From positions 1 to 56,706 of the forward strand of contig JAFEKR010000104.1 in NCBI GenBank assembly GCA_019022495.1: a stretch of 56,706 nt of DNA, in the 5' to 3' direction. Both the position numbers and the translations under genes were made by a program. Origin of the DNA: Epichloe hybrida. Its lineage: Eukaryota > Ascomycota > Sordariomycetes > Hypocreales > Clavicipitaceae. A model generated the notes under the pieces. That model was not told the DNA's origin, ran no database searches, and worked only from the letters and a program-made list of their open reading frames with translations. Shown here in pieces: positions 1-10,819 of this stretch; positions within the stretch are counted from its first letter, which is position 1, and each line of letters opens with the position of its first letter.

Positions 1-3000
1 CCTTGGCCACAGCTTCCGGCAACGACGACGAGGCACCCTCGCCGCCGCCGTGCGAGACATGAGCGTCTCCTTCTTCGCCTACACGTCGTCCATCTTGGGC
101 CTTGCCCTTGCCCCTGCCACCGCCCCCCTTCTTCTTGTCCCCTTCTCCAAACGTGCCCGGCGCAAACAGACCCCATTCTTCAAAGGTTCTCCCCGCAAAG
201 CGATCAATGTCTCGATCCGTCACGTCCCATAGCGTCCCGACGACTGCTGGACACCCAGCCAGCATGTAGTTCCAGACGGGGCCGTGGCATTCGAATTCTC
301 CCGCTTCCGTGAGCGATGCCGAGCTGCATCCCATGAGGAACGTGGCCGGCTTGCACTTGTCCAGGCGCCGGATCGTCTTGCCGCGTACGTACTGTGCGCC
401 GCTGCCGTGGCCAAAGTACAGCAGAATCTCAGACGTCGAGAGGGCCTCTTCGAATTCGGTTTCGCTCGGGCTCTTGTTGACGATGCCGTTCCAGCTCGCG
501 AGGGTCTTGAAAGAAGGCTGGAAGAAGTTCTGCGTGTTCTTGAGATCCGACGACGGGTTCAGAATGTAGGTTCCCGCATTTCGCGATACGTAGTGCCCGC
601 CCCGTACATCGGACGTGTTGCTCGGCAGGTTTGATTGCGTAATGAGCTGCCGGAGGCATGCCAGAGATGGAACGCGCGATACCGCCAGTCCCTGCATGCA
701 TGGCAACGACTCCCAGGGGAAGGCGTGCAGAGCCTTGTCCAGCACCAGTATTGTGTGGCTGCCCTCTTCTCTCTCCGACGACGACGACGACGACGACGAC
801 GCCGGCGACTTGGCGGCTGAGTAGTAGCCTCGGAGAGCGTCGTATGCCTCCACCACCATGGCGTCAAAGTCAATCTCGTCGTACGCGTTCCTCTCTCCGT
901 GAAACTGGAGGATGTCAACAACAAAGTAGAGCAGGTCATTCAAAGCCTCATCGTAGTCGCAGTCAGGGTCCGCCGGATCGCCGAGGCCAATGAAAAGGTC
1001 TAGGACTCGAGGATCGAGATTGATGCCCTGTGCCTTGGTGGTGGTCCTTTTACCGCGCATCCGGTTTCGAGACGGAAGACGTCCGTCCAGTATCTGCTGG
1101 AAGCTCTCTTGGAAGCGAGCCAGCAGATCAGACCGTCGCTGGTGTTGCGAAAAGATGCCCTTGAAGCCTCCCAGCCATGTCGTCTCGATTGTCAGAAGCA
1201 GATCCTTGAGCCTTGTGTCCAGTGCCTCTCGCTCAGACCACCACTCGTTCCTTTCGCCCCTGGCAGAAAAGTCCCGCGCAGAATGACTGGTCTCGTTGGC
1301 GAGCCTGATGATGTCGAGAAGCTCCTCGCGGCCGTGCTCGAAATTGAACACTTCGGAATCGGCATCGCGGCTGTTGGCACGCTCTAGTGGGAGCCGCAGG
1401 ATGAAGGGGCTGTGCCCAGCCTGCAGCTTGGTGACGGAAAGGTCGTGGCGGTTGCCGCTCAGCGACAAGGAGATGACGGACCAGCTCTTGGGAAGCAGAT
1501 CCACGTACGTCTTGTGAAACGTTGACAAATCCGGGGACATGCCTGTCGTCGTGATCCCAGTGAGTGTGAGCCCTCCTGGTGGCAGATGATTGCTTGTTGA
1601 GCCGCTCGGGAATCCGACTCGGGGTCGTCCCAGAGACGACGGGGCTGTCAAGGTGTTTTGCTCGCGTGTCCACGTAATGTTGCGAGCCAGATCGACTGCC
1701 ACCGTGGCAAAAGCCGACGAGAGGACCGCCTTTGACTTGCCGGCTGTCGTTGCAGACAGGAGGATGATGGTGTTCTGCAACAGTGTGGAGAGACGGTGCA
1801 CCATGGCACTATCGGAAACCGACAACGTAGACCCGTGCGCACTGATCAGGATGTCCTGGGCTTGCCCGAGCGCATCTGCAAAAGCCGGAGCAGCGTTCTT
1901 GCACCTGACAGTCTTCTGGGCCGTGGCGCGTCCCCGTTTGGGCGGCGATGCGATGGGGCTGTTCTTGTCCAGGGATGCCCTGTCTGTGCCACAAGAGACT
2001 GCAGGGAACGAGATTGTGGAATCTTGCATGACGGAGAATACGGGATCCGATATCATCTGTTCCATGCTGTGACCAATGAGGGATGCAGCCGTCATGACCT
2101 GCTCTAGAGGAAGAGTTCCAAAGAGCTTTGGTAGCTCCTTGGCTTGTTCAAGGGTCGAGAGAGCCGACGTCCAGTCCTTCTTTTGAATATGCCCTATTGC
2201 TCGTGACAGGAAAACAGCGGCGAGTAAGGATGATTGGTAAACGTCCTTGGGAAGCTGGCGGCAGTCATCAGGCGGCGGCGACTTGATCTTCGCCGTTCCC
2301 TGTCGTTTGGCAACTCTTGCGACGAGGCTGGTAGTAGTAGCCTTGGTCGCTTTGGTTGTCCTTCCGCCTCGGGTTCGGGTGCTTCTCGCTGACGCCGCCT
2401 TGGCTTCGGCTGTGTTGCCTGCAGATGTGCCTTTGTCCGGCGAATTGTTGCTGCGGCTCAGTAGACGTAAAGTGTCTTCTGCAATCGAGAAGAACTTGTC
2501 GGCATTCTCCCCCTGTCCCATTTCCGAATACATCTCACTCAGCTTGCACGCAAACTGAACTCGTGCTGAGCAAATGTCACGGGGCATGTCGTCCTGGGCC
2601 GCCTCCAATATTTCGAGCGCTTTCGTAAGCCTTCCTGCTTTCAAATATATCGAACCAGTCCATGCTGCGACTTGGGCACGATACAGCGACGATTGAGTGC
2701 TCTCAGCTATCTTGCGAGCAGATTCTGCATAGTAGACCGTTTCTTGAAACATGCCAATATGAGCATATACCGATGAGATATGTAAGAGGCATCGCAGGAG
2801 CGGAGCTGCCAAACTCCAGAATCGAGGACCTGCCGTGAGGGTTTTCGGAGTCTTCATGTCGATGCTTGTCATGGAGGTCTCCGAGATGCTTGAGTCAACG
2901 CTCGAGGAAGCTGCCTCCAGTTTGGCCCAGTCATGGGACAAGGTGCGTACACCAGTCTTGATTGTTGCGAGAGCATCATCAATGTCACCAGTCTGTAGGG

Positions 3001-6000
3001 AGACTATTGATTGCATCAGGGCCGACATTGACAGCATCACATTCGCTTGAGCTCTAGACTGAGCCCAGGTTGAGTAGGAGTTCCCGCAAATATCGTTCGT
3101 CTTTTGTATACAGTCCGAACTGTTGAAGATTTAGTGCTCGCTCGTTCGGGGCCCAAGTTGGATCAACAGGTAATGGGTAGGTTTTACTCACGCTTCTTCC
3201 CAGCTACCGACACCCGCGAAATATTCAGCCTGGGACAAGTAGAAGTCGGCGACAACCCCTCGCGATACTCCCTCATTTTGGCTGAGAAGATCTTGAGATA
3301 TGCCCAAGGCTTCAGAAGCTTGCGTGAATCTGCCAATGTTGACATACTGTTTGGCTAAATGGCTGTGACCGAGAACTAGGCCATCCTGGAACGAGCCCGA
3401 ATATTCAGCCACTGCCCTGGACATGGCAACTGTCAGCTCTAGAATGGCGATTTGAAGCTGGGCTTCACCGCGCAACTCCGCAAGATCCCTCAATGCCTGC
3501 AAAAAGTCAATCAATATCTCGGGGTTATCAATCCTGGCGTAGAGATCCTCTTTGGATCCGCAGCTGGTAAGCATCGATCTCCAGGACGTGATGTTCTCGC
3601 CAATGACCGCAGCGGGAAACGTATCTTGGCTGCTGACCAAAGCAACCATGGAGGAGTGATATGCCTGCAGATGAGGGATGAACTGTGACAGGCTGCTATC
3701 CTCTGCTTTGTCTTTCTTCTGAAGCTGTTCAACAACCTGGCCCAAACTTTCCGAGATTGCTTCTACTTCCTCCTCTTCTCCAATGTTCTGATATAGTAGG
3801 TGAAGCAGAACTCGAAATCGTCGGACAGGATACTTTTCGGGTGTGTATATTCGAAGCAAGGCCGCGGGACTGGGATCATGAAGGCGGAGAACCTGGCCAG
3901 GGGAGGACAGCTCTGCGCTAAGGTGCATGAGATGCTCGAGTACGGCTGCACGCTCTTGTTCGGGAAGGAAGAAAGTCCAGTCGTTCCAAGACTTGTCCAG
4001 CTTTGCAATTGAGCGCAAAGTACGCGACAGTGACGAGGCCTTCTCGGTCGTTGCCCATGCGATGGGCGGCGAAAGTGTCGCCAGAGCTGTTGCAACGTCG
4101 GAGAGGACACCATCTTCTGCCATGTTGGTACAGATAGACCGCAGAGTTCCGACTGCGTCTTCACTTCGGCCCGCTCCTTTGCAGAGATCGGCAAAGAGTT
4201 CCAGTTTCATTGATAGCTGTGCCTTCTCCTTGTCAACAGATGGCCGCCCCTTCACGCTGTCAATCGAGCGACTCAGGGATTGAAGGAGCTGCTTGTTGAG
4301 ATCCTTGGACCGATCCTTCATCTTGCGCAACTCCATGAATCTGGAAAAATACAGAGCCGATATCTTGACGTGATATGTCCCAAGCTGTTCCGCTCTGGCG
4401 GACGACATCGATGCATCGCATACAGAGTCAAGCAGGCTGGCGCAGTTCTGAAGAACGTCATCCATCTGCTGCCACTCGATTCCTCCGGTTGTGATCTCAG
4501 ATTTCACAACCATGAGGGTGGCATCCAATGTTTGGTTAATTGACTGCATAATCGCTTGCTTTCGCTGGTCGAATTGTAACATTTGCTTTGCTGGGGCATC
4601 CTTGCCGGGTGCGATGCCCATCCATCGCCGGACAAAGCGCGGATACTGCAGAAGAAAGGCTTTCAACAAAGTGCTGGTTGTCTTGCAAAGTGTTTTAGAA
4701 TCGCTCTTTGAGTCCAACTCTCTCATCAACAGACCAACAACAGACCGTCTCACGGCTGAGAGACTTTCGAAAAGCTCATTGAGTTCGCTGACGGTGCCAC
4801 TCAAGCTACCGCCTAAGCTGTCTGTGACTTCTTGTATTGATTGCTTGATGCCCGGATCCACATCTGGTTTCTTCAAAGCAGATGCTAGGATTCGAGCAGA
4901 AACGGAACAAATGAGGACGACTGAGTCAGATTCCTGGCAAAGAGAAGCTTTGAGGCTTTCGAACCAGCAGCAAGCTCCGTCGTACTGACGAGCCGCGTGA
5001 GCCATGGACCCCAAAACTTGATAAATCATCGAAAGCGGGGATTTGGACGAGGTGGATGGTTCATGCTTGTTGAGGCGGATGATCTGCATAAGCGCATCGT
5101 ACGCCGCCGCGAGCGTCTGGTAAAGCAATTTGTCGTCGGCTTTGAACCGTCTTACGAAGGCGCGGACGCAGCGACTGAAGGGGGCCAATACATCATCATC
5201 AATATGACCTTGGTGACCTGCCAGTTTCCACCACCTCAACTGAGTGCGGAAAGATAAAGACTGGAGCTCGAAAGCGATGAGCGGGCTGGGACTCAACCTA
5301 GACTCCGTGGCCACCGAATCCTCCTGGATAGAGATACTCGGTAACATTGACAAAAGGGTCTGGGATACAGAGGCCAGCTGACGAGAAGCCTTTTGGGTCT
5401 GCTTTTCTCCGCCGTCGGCCAACTTGAGCAACAACACAACTGGACTTGAAGGGGTCTTTTCCAGTAGCTGGGGTAATAACGCCTCGATATGCGCCGCCTT
5501 TTTCGTGGCACAGACAAGCTTGAGGACTTGGCTTTGCAGAGTAGTGATGATTGGGAGCGTGGCTTTGGAAATTTCTCCTTTGAACTCGAGCAAACTTGCG
5601 ATTTCTGCGGCAGCGCTTGTTTTCTCGGATGGCGCCAACTTGGTCGTCTTGGAACTTTCCATGCGTGCTGCCGGCTCGAGTCGACGCTTCAGTATCTTCA
5701 TCTCCTTCAGAGCCTGATCGTGTAGATTCAGAGATAAAAGTTTTCCGATGAATGCTGACATGCCGTTCTCTACCTGGAAGTCGTATTGGGGATCTTGAGT
5801 CGAATGGACTGGCGTTGTAGGCTTTGGCTTGGCCGTGGAGACACTCGGGGAAGTTGCGACGCGGTTCAAAGTTCTTGGCTGCATTGGCGATAAAGGCGTC
5901 GAAAGCGAGCGACGCAATGTCCTCTTCGAATCTGTTCGGGGACCATTTTCGGTCAGTTTGCGAGGTGTCGATGGCGAGCAAGACTGTCCTCTCTCTGGCG

Positions 6001-6230
6001 CTGAGTTGCTCGTCGCGTGAAGCAGGTTTCTTTGTCGCGGTAGCGCTTTTCGCTTTCGATGTAGTAGTAGCAGATGTTGTTGGACGTGAGGCGGGAGTGG
6101 AAGCCGGAAAAGGGGTTTCTGTCTCAACGAGAAGTAACTCCTTGAGAGCGACGACGGTAGCGGGTGTGCATGTCGCCGTGGAGGAGATGGCAGCCTTGAC
6201 GGCCTCGGAAGATGCTTGTAACGAAGCCAT
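1..6230 (-). CDS. ESP1: Separase (separin), C-terminus cut by the window edge
   Basis: This is the caspase-like cysteine protease of clan CD, family C50, that cleaves the cohesin kleisin at anaphase onset. About 2,090 codons are present. A helical-repeat N-terminal region covers roughly 6230–1700, and the C50 protease domain lies at about 900–1. The catalytic His is in the motif YFGHGSGAQY (near 400–420) and the catalytic Cys in FLMGCSS (near 320–340). The start MASLQASS at 6230 fits fungal separases. One GTGAGT...CAACAG intron lies at 3120–3191; splicing joins GSWEEA to SDCIQKTND in frame. A Ser run encoded by a GAC/GTC repeat lies near 776–800. Roughly 30 C-terminal residues should lie beyond position 1. 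The frame shifts near 5965–5990: upstream residues through SARERTVLLA are in one frame and STPRKLTENG onward in another, with no usable intron between. Identity is certain from the catalytic motifs; integrity of the N-terminus is not. Confidence 0.96.
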
Positions 6231-6621
6231 GTGGATTAGTATGTGATTAGTCTGTTAATCATGTCGTCGGGACGTGAAGTCAGTCGTAGGGGACCAGAAA
6301 CGCCAAAAAACGAGACAAAGAGATGCAATGAATGCCGAAATCTCCAAAAGAAAGACGAAATACAATTGTGTATGCAACAGCAATATGCTAGTACTACATG
6401 TGCAATATTGTTCGTCCGAGATTTGGTGTTGAGAGGCAAGCTGGATAACTGGTTAATGTGGGTCGGAGCGTCGCCGTTGTCCAGGGCAACGCCGGTTGGT
6501 GATGAGCCATGGCTCAAGTTGTCGGAGCATCCGTCAACACAATTCATGGCAGGAGGACTTGACCACCACTTGAGGCAGGATCAGCCTGCAATATGGCAAC
6601 AGCTCGACTTACAGGATCTAA
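6231..6621. other. Divergent intergenic region between separase and the DUF5321-like gene
   Basis: This stretch separates the separase start codon at 6230 from the first codons that can be tied to the DUF5321-like protein. It should hold both promoters and probably a short first exon of the right-hand gene. Several ATGs occur (6502, 6506, 6593). The one at 6593 opens a presequence-like MATARLTGSKR that runs into a stop in the wrong frame. I see no RNA gene or repeat. Confidence 0.5.
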
Positions 6622-7179
6622 GCGATAGTCAGACAACGTGTCTCGGACAGAAACTCTGGACCTGCGACCGTCGCCGACGCCGGATTCTGGAGATCTTTGA
6701 TTCCAAAGCCTTTTCGAAAAGAGAACCGCAAGATCAACAAAGGGAATAAGTCGAAAGAATGGAATCCGGCGACGTTCTTCATCATTATGTTCCTGTTCAT
6801 TGGCTCCATGTCAATTCAAATGATTGCGCTGCGGAACCAGTCTGAGCGATACAACCGACAATCGACAGTCAGAATAGGACAGCTGCGGCAAGCCTTGATG
6901 AAGCTTCAGAATGGCGAAGAGGTCGATGTGGATAAGCTTCTGGGCAACGTTGATGAAGCTCAGAAGGAAATTGATTGGGAAGAAAGTGCGTACTAAAATT
7001 CGTATTCGTATTTCAATTCGCTGACCTGAAGTCTCGCAGTGTTGAAAGCCATGGAGATTCAAAAGAAGACTGCGACGACGAACCCACCTATAACGGAAGA
7101 GGTAGAAGAGGGCGAAGATGCAAGTGTCGAGTCTGCTGCAACCAAGTCAAGCCCGGCAAATCTTGGCAGCTTCTTCTGA
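6622..7179 (+). CDS. DUF5321-like small mitochondrial membrane protein, 5' end unresolved
   Basis: A conserved fungal protein of unknown function. The recognisable part reads FWRSLIPKPFRK, then KEWNPATFFIIMFLFIGSMS (one hydrophobic membrane segment), then a helical stretch ending VDVDKLLGNVDEAQKE. The pattern of basic KEWNPAT, a single transmembrane helix and a coiled-coil-like tail matches what I remember of DUF5321 proteins. A 54-base intron (GTGCGT...CTCGCAG, 6986–7039) joins WEE to MLKAMEIQKK, and the protein ends ANLGSFF at 7179. The open frame begins at 6622 just after an in-frame stop, so a start codon and targeting sequence must come from an upstream exon or from a frame break. It is convergent with the sirtuin, with 67 bases between stop codons. 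The family assignment is from memory. Confidence 0.7.
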
Positions 7180-7246
7180 CAACCTCAAATGTTCAAGAAA
7201 AAAAAAGAAAAGTTTGATATATATTGCATTCATAAATGTACAGTAA

Positions 7247-8479
7247 TCAAGACAGCATATCCTTGAAAACGGCCGAATTTGCAAGGGACGTTCTGATTGT
7301 TGGGGGGCGATGAGAGCCGGCGCCGGATTCTCTCAACTGCGAGACAAGGGCTGGCAGTAACACGTCTGTTGATAATTCGACTCGCACTGCGCCTTCGCCT
7401 CTCTGCTGAGGGTCCACGTCGGCAAAGAAGCTATCCTCTCCTCTAACGCCACCCATATTGACTATGGCGATGGGCATCCCACGGTCCTTTGCCCGTTTGG
7501 CCAGCCGCCACGCAGAGTACGTTGCAAGAGACGTGCCGAGAACAAGCAGCCTGCCGGAATTGTCGATGGCATCCTCTGCAGCGGTTTTGACATAGGTTGC
7601 GATGCTCTCCCCAAACATGACGACGGCAGGTTTGAGTATACCAGCAGTGCTGGGCATGGCCCATGCTCCGTCGGAGTCGACCTGAACGACATGCCGTTGA
7701 CCGTTGGCATCATGTGGAGGATCTGACAGACATTTTGGACAGGGCGGATATCTAAATGTCGTGTATGGAGCCTCTGGCAAATCAACGTCGCCGTCAGGGT
7801 TGGCTTTCAGGCCCTTGAACCTTCGTTCCTCCGTACTCTCGGTGTCCAAAGCGCCAGAAGCTATAGCCTCTTTGAGAAGCGCCGCCCAACGAGGATTGAG
7901 GCGCGACAATTCATGCTGGAACACATGCCGAGGAAATTCTGTCCGGCAGCTGGTGCAGACTGTGGATCTCAGATAGCCATGTAGCTCGAGGGACGGTATC
8001 CGTGGATGGGCGTTGGGATGGAATGAATCAACATTCTGTGTAATCACGCTGCGAACCAAGCCCAAGTCCCCCAAGTCTCTGATGGCGTGGTGACCCGAAT
8101 TGGGCAGTGCCTTGTGAAGAGAAGACCAGCCGAGAAAGCTACGGGCCCAGTACCTCTTGCGGGCCTCGTGATTGCTTGTGAATTCATAGTAGTAAATCGG
8201 GCGGTAAGACTTGTTGACTCTGTACGTGCCCTTGACCCCTCGGTAGTCAGCTAGCCCGGAGACGACGGACAATCCTGCTCCAGTGAGAACGATGGTCGAG
8301 TCGGGGAGATTGCCGGGGGGCGGAGACTGGAAGAAGTTGAGCAAGGCTGAGAGACCACCTTGGAGGGTTGTAGCAGTGGAGGGAATAATGGTAGGAGATG
8401 CAAGTATGTCCGTATACGGGATACGCATGAGCGGTTTCCTCATTGGAAGAGTATTTGTAAAGTGGCTGATACGGGCCAC
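7247..8479 (-). CDS. Sirtuin, NAD-dependent protein deacylase (SIRT4/class II type)
   Basis: Intronless frame of 410 residues. The Rossmann-fold NAD-binding signature GAGLSVVSGLADYRG is at about residues 67–81, ITQNVDSFH near 155, and the catalytic His in LELHGYL near 175. Zinc ligands are visible as CTSC and CPKC, separated by about 75 residues, which is longer than in small sirtuins. C-terminal NAD contacts are GTSLATYSAWRL and AIVNMGG. Known sirtuins remove acyl groups from lysine using NAD; SIRT4-type members act in mitochondria. The N-terminus (MARISHFTNTLPMRKPLMRI) is basic and hydroxylated, compatible with mitochondrial import, which is inference. GLADYR differs from the usual GIPDFR. 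The first ATG is used; there is no upstream in-frame alternative. It is divergent from the metal transporter to its right. Confidence 0.93.
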   Translation of the reverse strand: MARISHFTNTLPMRKPLMRIPYTDILASPTIIPSTATTLQGGLSALLNFFQSPPPGNLPDSTIVLTGAGLSVVSGLADYRGVKGTYRVNKSYRPIYYYEFTSNHEARKRYWARSFLGWSSLHKALPNSGHHAIRDLGDLGLVRSVITQNVDSFHPNAHPRIPSLELHGYLRSTVCTSCRTEFPRHVFQHELSRLNPRWAALLKEAIASGALDTESTEERRFKGLKANPDGDVDLPEAPYTTFRYPPCPKCLSDPPHDANGQRHVVQVDSDGAWAMPSTAGILKPAVVMFGESIATYVKTAAEDAIDNSGRLLVLGTSLATYSAWRLAKRAKDRGMPIAIVNMGGVRGEDSFFADVDPQQRGEGAVRVELSTDVLLPALVSQLRESGAGSHRPPTIRTSLANSAVFKDMLS

Positions 8480-8823
8480 CGCATCTACTTCACAGGGCCG
8501 ACTTGATTCCTTGTAGAAATGGTGATATCAAGGACCCCAAGACTCAAGAGTGACGAGGTTTGTCTCCACATTTTCGGGGATGGTGACTCCGTGCGCCGAG
8601 GTTGCATCAGCCCATGCAGCCATCTGCAGAAGTATTCCCGACCGATGCACGCCGTCCTCGCTCCTCGCAACCTCCCTCTTTGACTTTTTGACAAACACTT
8701 TCTCCCTCGCAGACTCGTCGGAGACTCATCAGAGGCGGCTTTCTCCCACAGTCACTCAACCCTCCCTGCGCCTTGGCTCAATGTCGTCACATGAGTGACA
8801 AGAGGGAGAGATAAGAGGACAAC

Positions 8824-8847
8824 GATAAGCGATAAGCGATAAGCGAT
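8824..8847. repeat. Three tandem copies of GATAAGC
   Basis: Three perfect heptamers lie in the sirtuin/MMT intergenic region. Each copy contains GATAA, the core recognised by fungal GATA factors, on the plus strand. Whether they bind such a factor is untested. Confidence 0.8.
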
Positions 8848-8909
8848 TTCACGTCCGCTGTGCGCCGGCCCCTCCTAGACCTAGACTCTGCAGAGACAAC
8901 GAGGCAAGA

Positions 8910-8960
8910 GGCAACAGGCAACAGGCAACAGGCAACAGGCAACAGGCAACAGGCAACAGG
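8910..8960. repeat. Heptamer microsatellite (GGCAACA)n, about 7 copies
   Basis: A perfect array of seven heptamers plus a partial copy, ending about 70 bases upstream of the proposed start of the MMT-type transporter. It probably lies in the 5' leader or core promoter. Spacers are absent, so this is not a CRISPR array. Confidence 0.9.
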
Positions 8961-9031
8961 CAGGAGCCTTCAACGAGCCGCCGAGTCAAGCTTGAATTCT
9001 GGGTGCAGACTCAACTCATCAACTTGATTGC

Positions 9032-10819
9032 ATGTCTCCTCAGGTCCGCCGCTCCACTGGCCTGGCCGTGCGGTGCGCGTCTGGGGTGGCGGCCACAAGT
9101 GTGACAAGGTCGTCGGCTCATGCAGCGCATGCAGCGGGGGTGACGCCCACCAACAACGGCACCAACGGCACCAATGGACGCTGTGCGCCGCGCCGCGGAG
9201 GGCAAGGACGGGTCAACGGCACCAATGGCAGTGGCAGCTGCAGCAGCTGCAGCCGCTTGGGACTCCTGAGGACACATCAACCTTCACGACCATCATCCTC
9301 GTCGCTTCGCTTGCAGGCACGCCGCATATTAACATTGAGCCTGTTTCCTGCCTCATCTTGTCCATTGTCGACGTCGCCTCTTCCTACGCGCGCTTGCTTT
9401 TCCACCGCTGCCGTCTACAGCTCCTTCACCTCCCCGTCTCATCTGGCCTCCTCGTCCTCGTCCTCGTCTTCTCCGTCTTCTTCGACGACTCCCGATCTCG
9501 GCTCCAATATTGCCAGCGTCCGTTGCGTACTGCCTCATCTGGCCCCAGTGCGCAGCCGCATCCGTACGCTGCCTGCTATCATGGGGTCTGCGCTGAAGCA
9601 GACTCGCGACCACGGCGACCATGGCCACGGTCACAGTCACTCGGGCCTCGGACATCATCACCATCATCACGACAACACATACCTCACCTCGGCCAATACA
9701 AGCGATCCGGGAGTGCGCATCACACGCCTTGGCCTGCTGTCCAACTTGGGAATGGCAATTGCAAAGTTTATCGGTGGATGGGCTTTCAATTCGAGATCCA
9801 TGACAGCAGACGCTTGGCATAGTATCGCAGATCTCACCTCGGACATTTTGACCCTGGCGACGCTATCATGGAGCTTGAAGCGACCAAGCGATCGGTTTCC
9901 AATGGGGTTTGGCAAGGTTGAAAGCTTGGGATCACTGGGTGTATCAGGCATGCTGCTGGTCGGTGGCTTCTACATGGGCTGGGAGAGCGCAATCAGCCTG
10001 TACGGCCACTTCAACCCCGAAGGAGCGCACCACATTTTTGAGCACATTGGCCACGGCCACAGCCATTCTCACAGCCCTGCCGACCTTGGCATCCCGAATA
10101 TCCATGCTGTGTGGTTGGCTGCGGGCACCATTTTCATCAAGGAATGGCTGTATCATGCGAGTACGTCATTCCCCATCTCATTCAACCAATACGTGGGATT
10201 GAATCACTAATCAACACTCTTGTTCTCGTCAGCGATGAAAGTTGCGCGAGAACGCAAGTCGTCGGTGTTGGCCTCGAATGCGGTTCACCATCGAGTCGAC
10301 AGCCTGACGGGCATTGTCACGCTAGCTGCTGTTTTGGGTGCTAACGTCTTGGAACATGCTGCCTGGTTAGACCCGGTGGGCGGGCTTCTCATTTCCATCA
10401 TGGTTGTGAACGCAGGATACGAGAACACGAAAGAAGCACTGTACGAGCTAGCAGACCGCAGCCTTGACGATGAGGTGAAGAAGTCGGTCAGAAAGCAAGC
10501 TCACCGCGCACTGGCCAACGTGAGCGAGGGTCACGAGGCAGAGCTGCGTGATGTCAGCGGCATCAAGTCTGGGCAAAACTACCTCGTCGACCTCGAGCTG
10601 GCTGTGCCCGGAGCATGGACAGTCAACGACGTGAAGGATGTGGAGGACGCGGTGCGCTTGCAGATTGGCAGCAAAGTGCGTGGAGTGAGAAGGCTCCGTG
10701 TGCGGTTCGTGTCCCGCGACGAGCCGGTGAAGGAAAAGTGGGATGAGTTCATTGCTGGGTCAGAAGCTCTCCAGAAATCCGAGGGGCAAGAGGAGGAGGA
10801 AGAGGGGGGCCAGCAATAG
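9032..10819 (+). CDS. Mitochondrial cation diffusion facilitator, MMT1/MMT2 type
   Basis: Metal/proton antiporter of the CDF family. The closest known type is yeast MMT1/2, linked to mitochondrial iron. Two exons (9032–10160 and 10233–10819) give 571 residues; the GTACGT...CGTCAG intron of 72 bases joins EWLYHA to TMKVARE in frame. The first 180 residues are Arg/Ser-rich and lack acidic residues, like a long mitochondrial presequence. A His-rich stretch (HGDHGHGHSHSGLG then HHHHHH) follows, then the membrane core. Metal-site motifs are AWHSIADLTSD in TM2 and HHRVDS in TM5. A second His-rich loop (HIGHGHSHSHS) precedes TM4. The cytoplasmic-type C-terminal domain (VSGIKSGQNYLVDLELAVPG) ends in an acidic tail. 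The start at 9032 is the longest option; ATG at 9583 would give a version without presequence. Confidence 0.92.

Larger units (their letters stand above)
8480..9031. other. Divergent promoter region, sirtuin / MMT transporter, with tandem repeats
   Basis: These 552 bases lie between two divergent start codons. The right half carries two simple tandem arrays (three GATAAGC copies and about seven GGCAACA copies), described separately. Short frames here are not convincing genes. No RNA gene is visible. Confidence 0.6.

Noticed and set aside
8910..8960. Regularly repeated heptamers resembling a mini CRISPR-like array
   Set aside because: There are no spacers, the unit is 7 bases and the host is a fungus; it is an ordinary microsatellite.
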